Assembly (NCBI GenBank): GCA_014376695.1
Contig: JACMRA010000016.1
Location: 111,814-175,813 of the forward strand
Source: Minisyncoccota bacterium
GTDB lineage: Bacteria; Patescibacteriota; JACMRA01
Length of the DNA: 64,000 nt
Direction of reading: 5' to 3'
Numbering within the stretch: position 1 is the stretch's first letter; each line of letters begins with the position of its first letter. This document shows positions 47,960 through 57,533 of the stretch, piece after piece. Under the pieces are notes generated by a model. It was not told where the DNA came from. It did not search any database and saw only the letters and a list, made by a program, of their open reading frames with translations. The position numbers and the translations under genes are program-made.

Positions 47960-48925
47960 CTACCTCAGTGTCCCGCCGAAAATGAACCAGGCCAGGACTG
48001 ATTTGGCTACTAGGGAGAGTAAGATATAGACTTTTTCCCCGAAAAGGTAATTTTTCCATTTGCCAACGCCCTTGTATTGCAGATACATATTAAGAGCAAA
48101 ACAATTGAAGAATACGAACAAAATTGGGAAAACAAAGCGGACGGTATTCAAAACATCTTTGAACCGCTGAGGTAATTCTTGAATATTACCAAGCCTGTCA
48201 AAAGCCACATAAAAATAAATACCCATAACAATCCAGGGAATAGCCCCAGCAAAACATCCATATATAAAGTGCGACCAATTAGGCTTATAGCTATTTTGCT
48301 CAATAGTTTTTGTCTGGACTACTAGGCCGTTTTGGCGAGTAATTTGGGAGATTTCTTGCACTTTACTATATTTTTGCAGGTCACTGTTGTGCATCTCCAT
48401 ACTCGCACCGAACAAATTCATACAAGCATTAATTGCCAAAAGCGGTATCAAGATCCCAGCGTCGCGAATACCGCACAAAAGAGCAATAATCAGGATCATA
48501 ACTGAGCTAGAAATAGCATATTCATACCATCTAATCAAATTCATCTTGGACTCAAGCTTGGCCAAATACCAGGGATAAACCTTTGGTAATATCGTGATCA
48601 AATGAGCCAATGCGGACAAAAACAAAAAGAAGGCCACCGTCTTGCCAAGATCAATACTTATCCAGTCTTGAATAGCTAGCGGAATAGATTCTGGGCGTCG
48701 GCCGGTCGGCCCAGTAAAAATTGGACTAGGCAAATTCCAGAAGAGCTTTTGTGAGAAACCATTGGAGAGGGCGACCATGGTGATTGCTTGGCCCAAATGC
48801 AGGCAGGCCATAACCCCGTTCCAGAGCCGAAGATTTTTGGTTGAGTTTTTGGTTGTAATATCCTCGGGCCGAATTTGGATTGGGGCGATGACTTTGTCCG
48901 AATTTTTCGGTGTGTTGCTGATCAT
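47960..48925 (-). CDS. heliorhodopsin
   Basis: LRLWNGVMACLHLGQAITMVALSNG; FLSALAHLITIL; RWYEYAISSSVMILIIALLCGIRDAGILIPLLAINACMNLFG; WSHFIYGCFAGAIPWIVMGIYF; FFNCFALNMYLQYKGVGKWKNYLFGEKVYILLSLVAKSVLAWFIFGGTL with retinal-binding Lys in SLVAKS; ATG 48925 preferred, ORF open to 49021. Confidence 0.93.
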   Translation of the reverse strand: MISNTPKNSDKVIAPIQIRPEDITTKNSTKNLRLWNGVMACLHLGQAITMVALSNGFSQKLFWNLPSPIFTGPTGRRPESIPLAIQDWISIDLGKTVAFFLFLSALAHLITILPKVYPWYLAKLESKMNLIRWYEYAISSSVMILIIALLCGIRDAGILIPLLAINACMNLFGASMEMHNSDLQKYSKVQEISQITRQNGLVVQTKTIEQNSYKPNWSHFIYGCFAGAIPWIVMGIYFYVAFDRLGNIQELPQRFKDVLNTVRFVFPILFVFFNCFALNMYLQYKGVGKWKNYLFGEKVYILLSLVAKSVLAWFIFGGTLR

Positions 48926-49043
48926 ATTTTTGGTGTTTGTTAATATAGGCTGAGTATGAACAATATATTGATTTCTATCAAGAAAACTACTTAACTTGAC
49001 TAGACTCCAATTTTTTGACAAGTTACAAAATATCTAACTTCCT

Positions 49044-50399
49044 ATGACAAAAAAAAATCTATTCCAATCTCTCAACTGTCTAAGCATCTTGATTATGCTC
49101 GGGCTGTCTTTAATCAGTCCGCTGACCTTAGCCCAAAGTGCCCCCAACTATCCTAACAAAATAAATTTTTATATCCCGTTCGTTGTCCAAAATGGCAGCA
49201 AACAACCAACGACTCAAATCAGCGGGTCTAACTTCGGTTTCAATACCAATGTCACCGAAAATGACCAAATAAGATACGGCTGGGATAATGTAGCCATTGA
49301 TTTAACTTATAAGACCTATCCTCAAGCTGGCGGCGGCTGGATTAAAATTTATCTTGAGAACGAAAACCCCGATTCGGCAATCCTCGAGACCGGTAACAGC
49401 CCAATATCTATCAAGTCAATTGCCCCAAAGCTCAAAGAAGGTCGAAACAAAATTATCCTAGTCTTTGTCGACAGTTCTAACGATCCAGCCAAATCCCAGT
49501 CCAAGGCTAGTTTGACTTTTAACTTTCAATCGGCCACTCCGCCGCCAACAATTAATCTTACTGAACCCGCAGAAAACAGCCTGCTAATGGCTCAATTCGA
49601 CCGCAAATTCCGCTTGGAACTTGGTAACTTTGGCCTAACTAGCGAACCCTCAAAAGAACTAGATCGAGGTATCCTCAAGGTATTTTTGAATGATATTAAG
49701 ACCAAACCCCTGGCAATTATCAAAAAAAGTACCGAATTAGACGCTAATAAACATATTGTCGAATTTGGCTCCAAAGAGTTTGATCCCGAAATAAATATTC
49801 CAGATAGCAGGACAAGTAGGTTAATATTCGTGCTTGCCAAGAGCGACGGCACCAATCTCGAATCACAAACCTCCAAGCAAATGATAACTAATTACAGTAA
49901 TACTCTCAAAGACTTGGGGCTGGCAGAAATTAGCTTTGGCGAGCCAAAAGCCGATAGGTTGGATTTGACCACTGATGGCGAGCGTAAATTTATCATAAAT
50001 ATTAATAATTTTGAGATTCTTAGCCAGCTAAGTACAGGTAACAATGAAGACAAAAAAGGTTATTTACAAATTTTTATTGACGACACACCTATCAAAACCA
50101 TCTGGAATAAAAAAGAATTTACTCTCAATGAATTGGAATATACGGACAAAGTCAGTAGTAAAAAACAAGTTAAAGTCCAGCTAGTCAACAAAGATTTTAC
50201 AAAATTAGTCCCCGATGTTTCGGCCAATCTTGACATAATCTACAAGCCAACTATTAACGTCGATCCTAACCAAAAACTAGATAAAAATCAAGTCCAAAAA
50301 GGCTGGAGCCTGCTCAATGTAAATTGGAGTTTGATTGTCGGGGGATTGATCGCCGCCCTAATTATTGGAGGGATTATTGCTCTTGTTGTAAAGGGTTAA
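49044..50399 (+). CDS. exported protein with signal peptide and C-terminal TM anchor
   Basis: LSILIMLGLSLISPLTLAQSAP N-terminus; LIVGGLIAALIIGGIIALVVKG C-terminus. Confidence 0.6.
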   Translation: MTKKNLFQSLNCLSILIMLGLSLISPLTLAQSAPNYPNKINFYIPFVVQNGSKQPTTQISGSNFGFNTNVTENDQIRYGWDNVAIDLTYKTYPQAGGGWIKIYLENENPDSAILETGNSPISIKSIAPKLKEGRNKIILVFVDSSNDPAKSQSKASLTFNFQSATPPPTINLTEPAENSLLMAQFDRKFRLELGNFGLTSEPSKELDRGILKVFLNDIKTKPLAIIKKSTELDANKHIVEFGSKEFDPEINIPDSRTSRLIFVLAKSDGTNLESQTSKQMITNYSNTLKDLGLAEISFGEPKADRLDLTTDGERKFIININNFEILSQLSTGNNEDKKGYLQIFIDDTPIKTIWNKKEFTLNELEYTDKVSSKKQVKVQLVNKDFTKLVPDVSANLDIIYKPTINVDPNQKLDKNQVQKGWSLLNVNWSLIVGGLIAALIIGGIIALVVKG

Positions 50400-50466
50400 T
50401 TTGACAGATTACTGCCTATCACTTTGACTTATAACTAATATCCGACTATCCTCGAATCCTAATTTT

Positions 50467-51072
50467 ATGACTAACAGTAACCTTTTGACCAAATTCCGTA
50501 AATATTTTTTTGTAATTATTATTTGTCTGCTAATTGCTGGCGGGTACAGCTTTAATCTCGATCGAAAAAGTGAGTATTTAGCCTCGGTTTCAATTGGGTT
50601 TAGCCCCAAACCTCAAGCTAGCTTAGCCCAAAGCCCCAGCCTTAATGACAAAGAATACACATTATTACTCAACGGTTTTACTCAATATCTTCAAGCTCGG
50701 TTTGCCACTCTCAATATCCAAAATTCTTATACTCAAGTCCTAGAAACTCCCCTGACCAAAGCTAACGAAAAAAAAGCTATTTACGATATAATTCCAACCG
50801 GTCTTGGTTATATCAACTTGTCTATATCAACTAATTCGGCAGCCAAAGCCCAAAAATTTATCGACACTACCAAGGAAGTTATTAACAACAAACTAATCCC
50901 TGAGTGGAACACCGAGCGAGTGGCCGAGTACCAAGTAGCCACTAACAACAATCTAATTTCCAGTATCTCTGAGACCAAACCAAGTCCAGTAACTCTGCTT
51001 ATCCCAATTCTCGCAGCCTTAGTTGTTGGCTCTATAATCACCCTCCTGCTACCAATACCAAAAAACAAATAA
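50467..51072 (+). CDS. Wzz-like two-TM protein
   Basis: TM near both ends, periplasmic-type middle: YFFVIIICLLIAGGYSF ... PILAALVVGSIITLLLPIPKNK. Confidence 0.5.
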   Translation: MTNSNLLTKFRKYFFVIIICLLIAGGYSFNLDRKSEYLASVSIGFSPKPQASLAQSPSLNDKEYTLLLNGFTQYLQARFATLNIQNSYTQVLETPLTKANEKKAIYDIIPTGLGYINLSISTNSAAKAQKFIDTTKEVINNKLIPEWNTERVAEYQVATNNNLISSISETKPSPVTLLIPILAALVVGSIITLLLPIPKNK

Positions 51073-51079
51073 CAAAAAT

Positions 51080-52336
51080 ATGATTTCTCTCACACATCTA
51101 ATTACAAGCCCCGACATCTACCGCCAAGAATTAATCAAGCGATTCAAAGATCCGGCAACAGTTGATGCGATCATCGAAGTTAACCAAAAGTTCAAATTAG
51201 CTCAAGCTCAATTGGAGCTACTCCGGCAACAAAAGAATCAATTCAATCTATTGGTTATCAATTTGCAAGGGCAAGAAAAACAGGCCAAAATCAGCGAGAT
51301 GAAACTAATTAGTGACCAAATTCGAGTTGCCGAGTCAAATACAAAAATCCACTCCACATTACAAAATCAGCTCCTATCCAAAATACCCAATCTGACTTGG
51401 GAAGGTATTCCTGTAGCCCGCAATGACGATGGCAATGTTGAAATCGCCCAATACGGCACAAAACCGCGATTTGATTTCGAGCCGCTTAATTACTATGATT
51501 TGCCAGTATTCAAGCGAGATTATGACAGTGTCAAGGGCGTTGAGGCGGCTGGTTTTCGCGGATTTTATATCAAAGGCGAAGTTGCCAAACTCCAAAAAGC
51601 CCTTTTTGACTGGACAATGGATAGGCTTATTGCCAAAGGCTTTGATTATATTATTCCGCCAATATTTGTTAATGAAGAAGTTATGAACGGGACTGGATTT
51701 TTTCCGGATGGACGAGATGACTGCTACACAGTTGGAGCCAGTGACAAAGAATTCTATTTACCAGGGACGAGCGAAGCAGCCTTAATGTATTACCATTCCC
51801 ATCAGACGGTGTCAATGATTGACCCAATTCGCTTGACCGCTTACACCAGATGTTTTCGCAAGGAAGCCGGTAGTTACGGCAAGGATACAAAAGGCGGAAT
51901 GAGAGTTAACCAATTCGAAAAAATTGAAACCGTGTATCTCTGTAAACCAAGCCTTAGCACTCAAACTTTTGAGGCAATTACCTCCATATTTCACGAGTCC
52001 ATCGATATGTTAGGGCTACATTATCACGATCTCGAAGTCTCCAGTGGAGATATTTCCACCAAAAATTACCGCCAAATTGACATCGAAGCTTGGTTCCCAG
52101 CTCAAAAAGTTTTCCGCGAGCTTTGCTCCTCCTCTAATTGTACTGATTACCAAACCCGAACTCTCGGCATCAAATGCGAAGATAACGGAGCAATAGTCTT
52201 GGCTCACTCGCTCAACTGTACAGGTATGACTAATCGAACTCTATTTGCAATTATGGAGCAGTTTCAACAAGCTGACGGCTCGGTCATAGTCCCTGAGGCC
52301 TTGGTTAAATACTACGGCAAAGCCATATTAAAGTAA
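51080..52336 (+). CDS. serS: seryl-tRNA synthetase
   Basis: N-terminal coiled-coil; LPGTSEAALMYYHS; YTRCFRKEAGSYGKDTKGGMRVNQFEKIE; RELCSSSNCTDYQTR; LAHSLNCTGMTNRTLFAIMEQFQ. Confidence 0.94.
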   Translation: MISLTHLITSPDIYRQELIKRFKDPATVDAIIEVNQKFKLAQAQLELLRQQKNQFNLLVINLQGQEKQAKISEMKLISDQIRVAESNTKIHSTLQNQLLSKIPNLTWEGIPVARNDDGNVEIAQYGTKPRFDFEPLNYYDLPVFKRDYDSVKGVEAAGFRGFYIKGEVAKLQKALFDWTMDRLIAKGFDYIIPPIFVNEEVMNGTGFFPDGRDDCYTVGASDKEFYLPGTSEAALMYYHSHQTVSMIDPIRLTAYTRCFRKEAGSYGKDTKGGMRVNQFEKIETVYLCKPSLSTQTFEAITSIFHESIDMLGLHYHDLEVSSGDISTKNYRQIDIEAWFPAQKVFRELCSSSNCTDYQTRTLGIKCEDNGAIVLAHSLNCTGMTNRTLFAIMEQFQQADGSVIVPEALVKYYGKAILK

Positions 52337-53509
52337 TTACCATCTTCTGTAAGCCGCCTCAGTAATTGGGCCGAACAGCCCAGTGTTGCTTGGGTAGCTA
52401 AATACTCCTGCCTCGCGTAGGCACTGTTGAAGTCGCTTAACACGACTACTACGCTCACCGCTTGGATAACTTTTGTTCTTGAAATATTGACAGTCGCCAT
52501 TAGTCAGCCAGTTCTCATAGACTCCATTAGTATAATTGCCATAGTAGCCCGTAACACCTCCGCCCCAGTTAAATAGTCCTTTGTCCTTTAGGCACTGTTG
52601 AAGCTCTCTGACGGTCTGGTTAGATTGTCCGATGAGATAGTTTTGGGCAAGGCTTTTGGTACAATTATCTAGGCCTGTATCAATTGGCGCTGGCTCTGCG
52701 GTCGTTTGGCGAGATTTCCATTGATCGTGGACGTCTTTGCTGTAATTACCGTAATAACCACTAACTCCGCCCGCAAAGTTATATAAGCCGTCGGCTTTTA
52801 GGCAGTTTTGGAGGCGAACTATTTCTAGGCCGCGGGTACCAACGTCAAATGACTTTTTTTTGATAATATCGCAATTACTTTCGAAGTCGAGAGCGACATT
52901 GGTGGATTCAAAGCTTTGACCTAGGTATTTGCGATTACAAGATGTTAAATACACCCCAATCCCAAAACAGATTTTCATATCGTTGCAATCAAAAACAGAA
53001 CCTTGGATATTCATCGGGCATTGATCCGCCGGCCAGCTAAAGTGCAGATGCGCCGAATCGGTAGACAGGCGACAACCAGCCAAATCAAAACTCCCACCAT
53101 CGGTCACCTTACCGAGAACATCCCCAGTTCGAACAAAGACATCTTCGCCGCGGCTAATAGGCACCGTATCAGCTCGCATATGAAAATAACGCACAATGTC
53201 CCCAGCTCCAGTATCTAATCTAAGCCGAGTTGAGCCATTAACAGTGCAACCTCGAGTAAGTATCCCGTCGCTAACAGCCAGAACATCTTTGGTCGAGCCA
53301 ACTGGAGCATAAAAATCAAAGCCATAACCAACGCTATCTTGGTGAACACCGTAGTCGCGATCCGTTGACCAAAGCTCGGTATTTCTAAAAGGCATCTTGT
53401 AGTCGGTACTTTTTTGCGCTGAAAACACTGTCAAACTAGGTGCTAAAAGGAATCCAAAAACAGCCCCAAAAATTAGGCTTACATTGATAATATTGCGAAT
53501 GAAAATCAT
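52337..53509 (-). CDS. secreted M23-like peptidase with three peptidoglycan-binding repeats
   Basis: YGFDFYAPVGSTKDVLAVSDG...AHLHFSW; three LQxCL...GxxGYYGNYxxxV-type repeats. Confidence 0.8.
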   Translation of the reverse strand: MIFIRNIINVSLIFGAVFGFLLAPSLTVFSAQKSTDYKMPFRNTELWSTDRDYGVHQDSVGYGFDFYAPVGSTKDVLAVSDGILTRGCTVNGSTRLRLDTGAGDIVRYFHMRADTVPISRGEDVFVRTGDVLGKVTDGGSFDLAGCRLSTDSAHLHFSWPADQCPMNIQGSVFDCNDMKICFGIGVYLTSCNRKYLGQSFESTNVALDFESNCDIIKKKSFDVGTRGLEIVRLQNCLKADGLYNFAGGVSGYYGNYSKDVHDQWKSRQTTAEPAPIDTGLDNCTKSLAQNYLIGQSNQTVRELQQCLKDKGLFNWGGGVTGYYGNYTNGVYENWLTNGDCQYFKNKSYPSGERSSRVKRLQQCLREAGVFSYPSNTGLFGPITEAAYRRW

Positions 53510-53562
53510 ATGTCAAAACCTAAAGAAAAAATTGGTTTCTGACAAGTATCCCCTCCCTTAAT

Positions 53563-53925
53563 TTATTTTAGCGTTTGTTGATATATATTTAATAATCCCT
53601 CGGTCGCCATACCGTATTTAACCATATCAATGCGATCACCAGTTGCCATAACTCCTTCAGCCGCAAGTAAATCTAATTGCAGATTTCCAATCAAGCCGAG
53701 TTTATGAGTGACTATTTGACCGGTTTTTGCGATTACCCGCTGCCAATTACTTTCTTGATACTCTAGGCTTTTTTTCATACTGGACATCTGCCAACCAACC
53801 ACTTGCCCCCGAAGAAATATATCATGAGAGGCAAGTAACACGTCGCTAATTTGCCCATAATAAATGACTTTACCATACGGTATGACTTGGATAATTTGAT
53901 AAATATAGCTACGTGTATTGGACAT
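53563..53925 (-). CDS. MGMT-family alkyltransferase-like (ATL) protein
   Basis: IYQIIQVIPYGKVIYYGQISDVL...GWQMSS...NWQRVIAKTGQI...LLAAEGV; PCHR active site replaced by NWQR. Confidence 0.75.
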   Translation of the reverse strand: MSNTRSYIYQIIQVIPYGKVIYYGQISDVLLASHDIFLRGQVVGWQMSSMKKSLEYQESNWQRVIAKTGQIVTHKLGLIGNLQLDLLAAEGVMATGDRIDMVKYGMATEGLLNIYQQTLK

Positions 53926-53952
53926 AAGTTTGAGATAAATTTAATCTAACCT

Positions 53953-54000
53953 AAAAAAAGACCCCCATTAGGTAGCTTTTGCACTATAAAATGGGAGTAA
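53953..54000 (-). terminator. rho-independent terminator downstream of fusA
   Basis: minus strand ACTCCCATT...AATGGGGGT followed by T-run. Confidence 0.65.
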
Positions 54001-54024
54001 TTTTTTGGAATTGAGGAACTTTTC

Positions 54025-56136
54025 TTACTTACCTCTGGCGGCAACGATAGTTTCTTGAACATTTCGCGGTACTGGGGCGTAGTGGGAGAATTCCATTGAT
54101 GGAGCTCCTTGACCTTTGGTACTTCCTCGAAGATCGCTGACATATCCGAACAGTTTCTCAAGCGGTACTTCGGCCTTGATAATTACACTTTTGCCCCGCT
54201 CTTCTTGACCGATGACTTGACCTCTTCGACTATTGATTGAGCCGATAACATCTCCCATATATTCTTTTGGAGCTGATACTTCAAGTTTCATAATTGGTTC
54301 TAATAGAACTGGCGAGGCTTTGAGAATACCCTCTTTCATACCATTTCGGCCTGCAATCTGGAAGGCCATTTCGGACGAGTCAACATCGTGGTAAGATCCG
54401 TCAAACAATTCAACAGCTACATCGATAATTGGATATCCAGCCAAAGCACCGCTTTGCATAATTTCTTCGCAACCTTTTTGAATCGCTGGAATGAACTCTT
54501 TGGGGATAGAACCTCCAACAATTTTGTTGACAAATTTAAAACCTTCACCTCTTTCGAGTGGCTTAATTCTGAGCCAACAATCTCCGAACTGTCCTCGACC
54601 TCCTGATTGCCTTACGTGCTTTCCTTGAATTTCGACATTGGCAGTGATAGCTTCTTTGTAGGCTACTTGTGGGGCTCCTACGGTAGTCTCTACTCCGTAT
54701 TCTCGCTTCATTCGATCCACTATAATCTCAAGATGTAATTCGCCCATACCAGACATAATTACTTGCCCTGTTTCTTCGTTGGTTGCGACCTTGAGGGACG
54801 GATCTTCTTGAACTAATTTACCAAGAGCGATACCCATTTTGTCTTGGTCATTCTTAGTTTTTGGCTCAACGGCAATCGAGATAACCGACTCTGGGATAGT
54901 GATTGATTCGAGGATGGTTCGATCTGATTTTAGACATAGTGTGTCTCCGGTTCGAACGTCTTTTAGACCGATAAAAGCACCAATTTCCCCTGCATAGACT
55001 TCATCAACGTCTTTTCGGTTGTTAGAGTGAAGAAGCACAATTCGACCAGCTCGTTCAGTTTTGCCAGTTCGAGGATTGAAGAGTTCGTCGCCTTTTTTGA
55101 CAATTCCCGAGTACACACGGAAGAAGGTTAGCGACCCAAAGGAATCGGTAGCAATCTTAAATGCTAAAGCTCGCATCGGCTCGTCGTCAGAAGCGATAAC
55201 GCTAAATTCCACATCTGGCTCTTCAACTTTGTGACCCTTGGCTGGGGCAATATCGATCGGCGATGGAAGGTATTCGCATACTGCATCAAGGAGGGGCTGA
55301 ACACCCTTATTCTTAAGCGCAGTTCCTGTAAAAATAGGATGTAATTTGCAGGCAATTGTAGCGGCCCGAATAGCTGCCTTTAGTTCGATATTGGTGATTT
55401 CTTTTTCTTCCAAGAACTTTTCCATCAAAATATCGTCAGTCTCGGCAACTTTCTCGATCATCATCGCACGGTACTTATTGGCGATTTCAACCATATCCGC
55501 AGGAATCTCTTCGTCTCGAATATCCTTACCTAGATCATCGTAGTAGACAATTGCTCGCATAGTCATAAGGTCAACTAAGCCCTTGAACTGATCTTCAACA
55601 CCAATAGGCAGTTGCATAACAACTCCGTGATCGGTCAATCGATCCTTGATAGAATCAATATCATAGAAAAAGTTGGCTCCAGTTCGGTCAAGCTTATTGA
55701 TAAAGCAGATACGAGGCACATTGTATTTCTCGGCCTGTCGCCATACAGTCTCAGATTGGGCTTCTACACCCGCAACCGCGTCAAATACGGTAATTGCACC
55801 GTCAAGAACTCGAAGGGATCGCTCCACTTCGATAGTAAAATCAACGTGTCCAGGCGTATCAATAATATTGAATCGGGTTTGGAGGTCATCATCATCGCCA
55901 TAAGTTCCCTTTGGGGCGTCCCAGTAACAGACAGTCGCAGCCGATGTAATTGTGATACCGCGCTCTTTTTCTTGTTCCATCCAATCCATTATCGCACCTC
56001 CATCGTGTACTTCTCCAATCTTGTGATTGACTCCTGTGTAAAAAAGAATTCGCTCAGAAGTTGTGGTCTTTCCAGCGTCGATATGGGCAATAATTCCGAA
56101 GTTTCGGACTTTATGGATGGGGTTGGATCGTGTCAT
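54025..56136 (-). CDS. fusA: elongation factor G
   Basis: [72 protein letters not shown] at 56136. Confidence 0.97.
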   Translation of the reverse strand: MTRSNPIHKVRNFGIIAHIDAGKTTTSERILFYTGVNHKIGEVHDGGAIMDWMEQEKERGITITSAATVCYWDAPKGTYGDDDDLQTRFNIIDTPGHVDFTIEVERSLRVLDGAITVFDAVAGVEAQSETVWRQAEKYNVPRICFINKLDRTGANFFYDIDSIKDRLTDHGVVMQLPIGVEDQFKGLVDLMTMRAIVYYDDLGKDIRDEEIPADMVEIANKYRAMMIEKVAETDDILMEKFLEEKEITNIELKAAIRAATIACKLHPIFTGTALKNKGVQPLLDAVCEYLPSPIDIAPAKGHKVEEPDVEFSVIASDDEPMRALAFKIATDSFGSLTFFRVYSGIVKKGDELFNPRTGKTERAGRIVLLHSNNRKDVDEVYAGEIGAFIGLKDVRTGDTLCLKSDRTILESITIPESVISIAVEPKTKNDQDKMGIALGKLVQEDPSLKVATNEETGQVIMSGMGELHLEIIVDRMKREYGVETTVGAPQVAYKEAITANVEIQGKHVRQSGGRGQFGDCWLRIKPLERGEGFKFVNKIVGGSIPKEFIPAIQKGCEEIMQSGALAGYPIIDVAVELFDGSYHDVDSSEMAFQIAGRNGMKEGILKASPVLLEPIMKLEVSAPKEYMGDVIGSINSRRGQVIGQEERGKSVIIKAEVPLEKLFGYVSDLRGSTKGQGAPSMEFSHYAPVPRNVQETIVAARGK

Positions 56137-56307
56137 ATATAATATAAATGTGTTTTTGATTCTCTTGTTTACAACTAAGATTGAAATCCCCAGATTTGTC
56201 AATTGCCTGCCAAAGTAATCTAAATCGAACAATAAACTACCACCTAAAGAAATTCTTTGCGGGGGTGTTAGTGTTTTAAGTGGGCTCAGTCATTTAGTAC
56301 CGAGTTT

Positions 56308-56631
56308 TTATCCTCCGCAGGTTCTACCATCTGACTTAAAAGCCTGACGCCAACCTACAATAGGCTTACCGGCACAGTCCATGTATTTTGAACCTTTTTT
56401 AGTTGCAACTACCCAAGTTCCACTTCCAGTTTTTACACTGTAATATTCGATGGGCTCGGCCTCCGCTATTTGCTGAGGAATCACAGAGAAGACTCCTACA
56501 CTTGTTCCGAGAAGTGACAAACTGATGAAAGCTCCGACAATTTGACGAGCAGGCAAGGAAGTGGAAACTTTAGAATAAGACATTGGGAATTCTCCGAATA
56601 AGCAAAGGGTGGATTCGTAACCGTAAAACAC
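56308..56631 (-). CDS. small exported hypothetical protein
   Basis: 107 aa with signal-like segment QIVGAFISLSLLGTSVGVFSVIPQQIAEA and two C-terminal Cys. Confidence 0.45.
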   Translation of the reverse strand: MFYGYESTLCLFGEFPMSYSKVSTSLPARQIVGAFISLSLLGTSVGVFSVIPQQIAEAEPIEYYSVKTGSGTWVVATKKGSKYMDCAGKPIVGWRQAFKSDGRTCGG

Positions 56632-56802
56632 ATAAAAGATTCTTAGGAATTCCTGAAGAGTTGTCTTTTACATATTCAAGTTATAACATAAAAAAAATTA
56701 CTCTTCTCAACTATAAAGCTTATAGCTATTAGACAAGATAGTTTACTAGTGATAGATATCTTATTTGTCCAAAAGCAAAATCTGTTGTATAATATATAAA
56801 AT

Positions 56803-57450
56803 ATGATTGCAACTTCCCAAGATCTTAAGAGTACACCCAGAAATCACCAACAAGAAAGGGCTACATGTGAAACGCCAGAATTCAATCCTTTAACTAGTGT
56901 AAACTTCCATTTAGACTCCGAGCTTATTCGCACAAGTCCCACTCTTCAGAACTTGAGTACTCCGGCATTTAAAGAGGTTTTGACTGAGTACTATCGACAA
57001 ATGTTTGATCTTGGTCGAGAAAATGACCGCTTGCTAAAAGTAGCAGTTAGAGAACTCGAACAACTGAAGGCCGATTTTTTTCTTTTAATGTTCAAAATTA
57101 ACTCGCCTATAGTAATTAATAAACCTGACCCATATCAAATTCCACCTACCAAAGAAGCGGTTTTGGCAAAGCTTCAGGCTAATAGAATTAAACTCAGAAT
57201 AAAAATTGCCCGACTTACGAAGGCAATCGCAGAAAATCTAGAGATAAAAACCAAAATTAAAGGACTCTTCACAGATAATTTTAGTCAAAACCGTATTCAA
57301 GATCTATTAGACGATGAACGATGGACTGGACCAGAATACCAAAAGATGACTACTTTTTATGCTTACAAGCTGGGGGAAATTCGCAAATCATTAAAAACGA
57401 ATACTTACAACCTAAAAGTTGACCGGATAGACCGACTACATCAATATTAG
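56803..57450 (+). CDS. hypothetical helical protein
   Basis: 215 aa ORF; TATAAT-like element shortly upstream. Confidence 0.5.
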   Translation: MIATSQDLKSTPRNHQQERATCETPEFNPLTSVNFHLDSELIRTSPTLQNLSTPAFKEVLTEYYRQMFDLGRENDRLLKVAVRELEQLKADFFLLMFKINSPIVINKPDPYQIPPTKEAVLAKLQANRIKLRIKIARLTKAIAENLEIKTKIKGLFTDNFSQNRIQDLLDDERWTGPEYQKMTTFYAYKLGEIRKSLKTNTYNLKVDRIDRLHQY

Positions 57451-57533
57451 TCCAGAAGTTATAACCCTACTTGTCAAAAAGCCAAAAAAAATACTATACA
57501 TAGTATTAACTTACTGCCAAAGCTAATAGTCTC

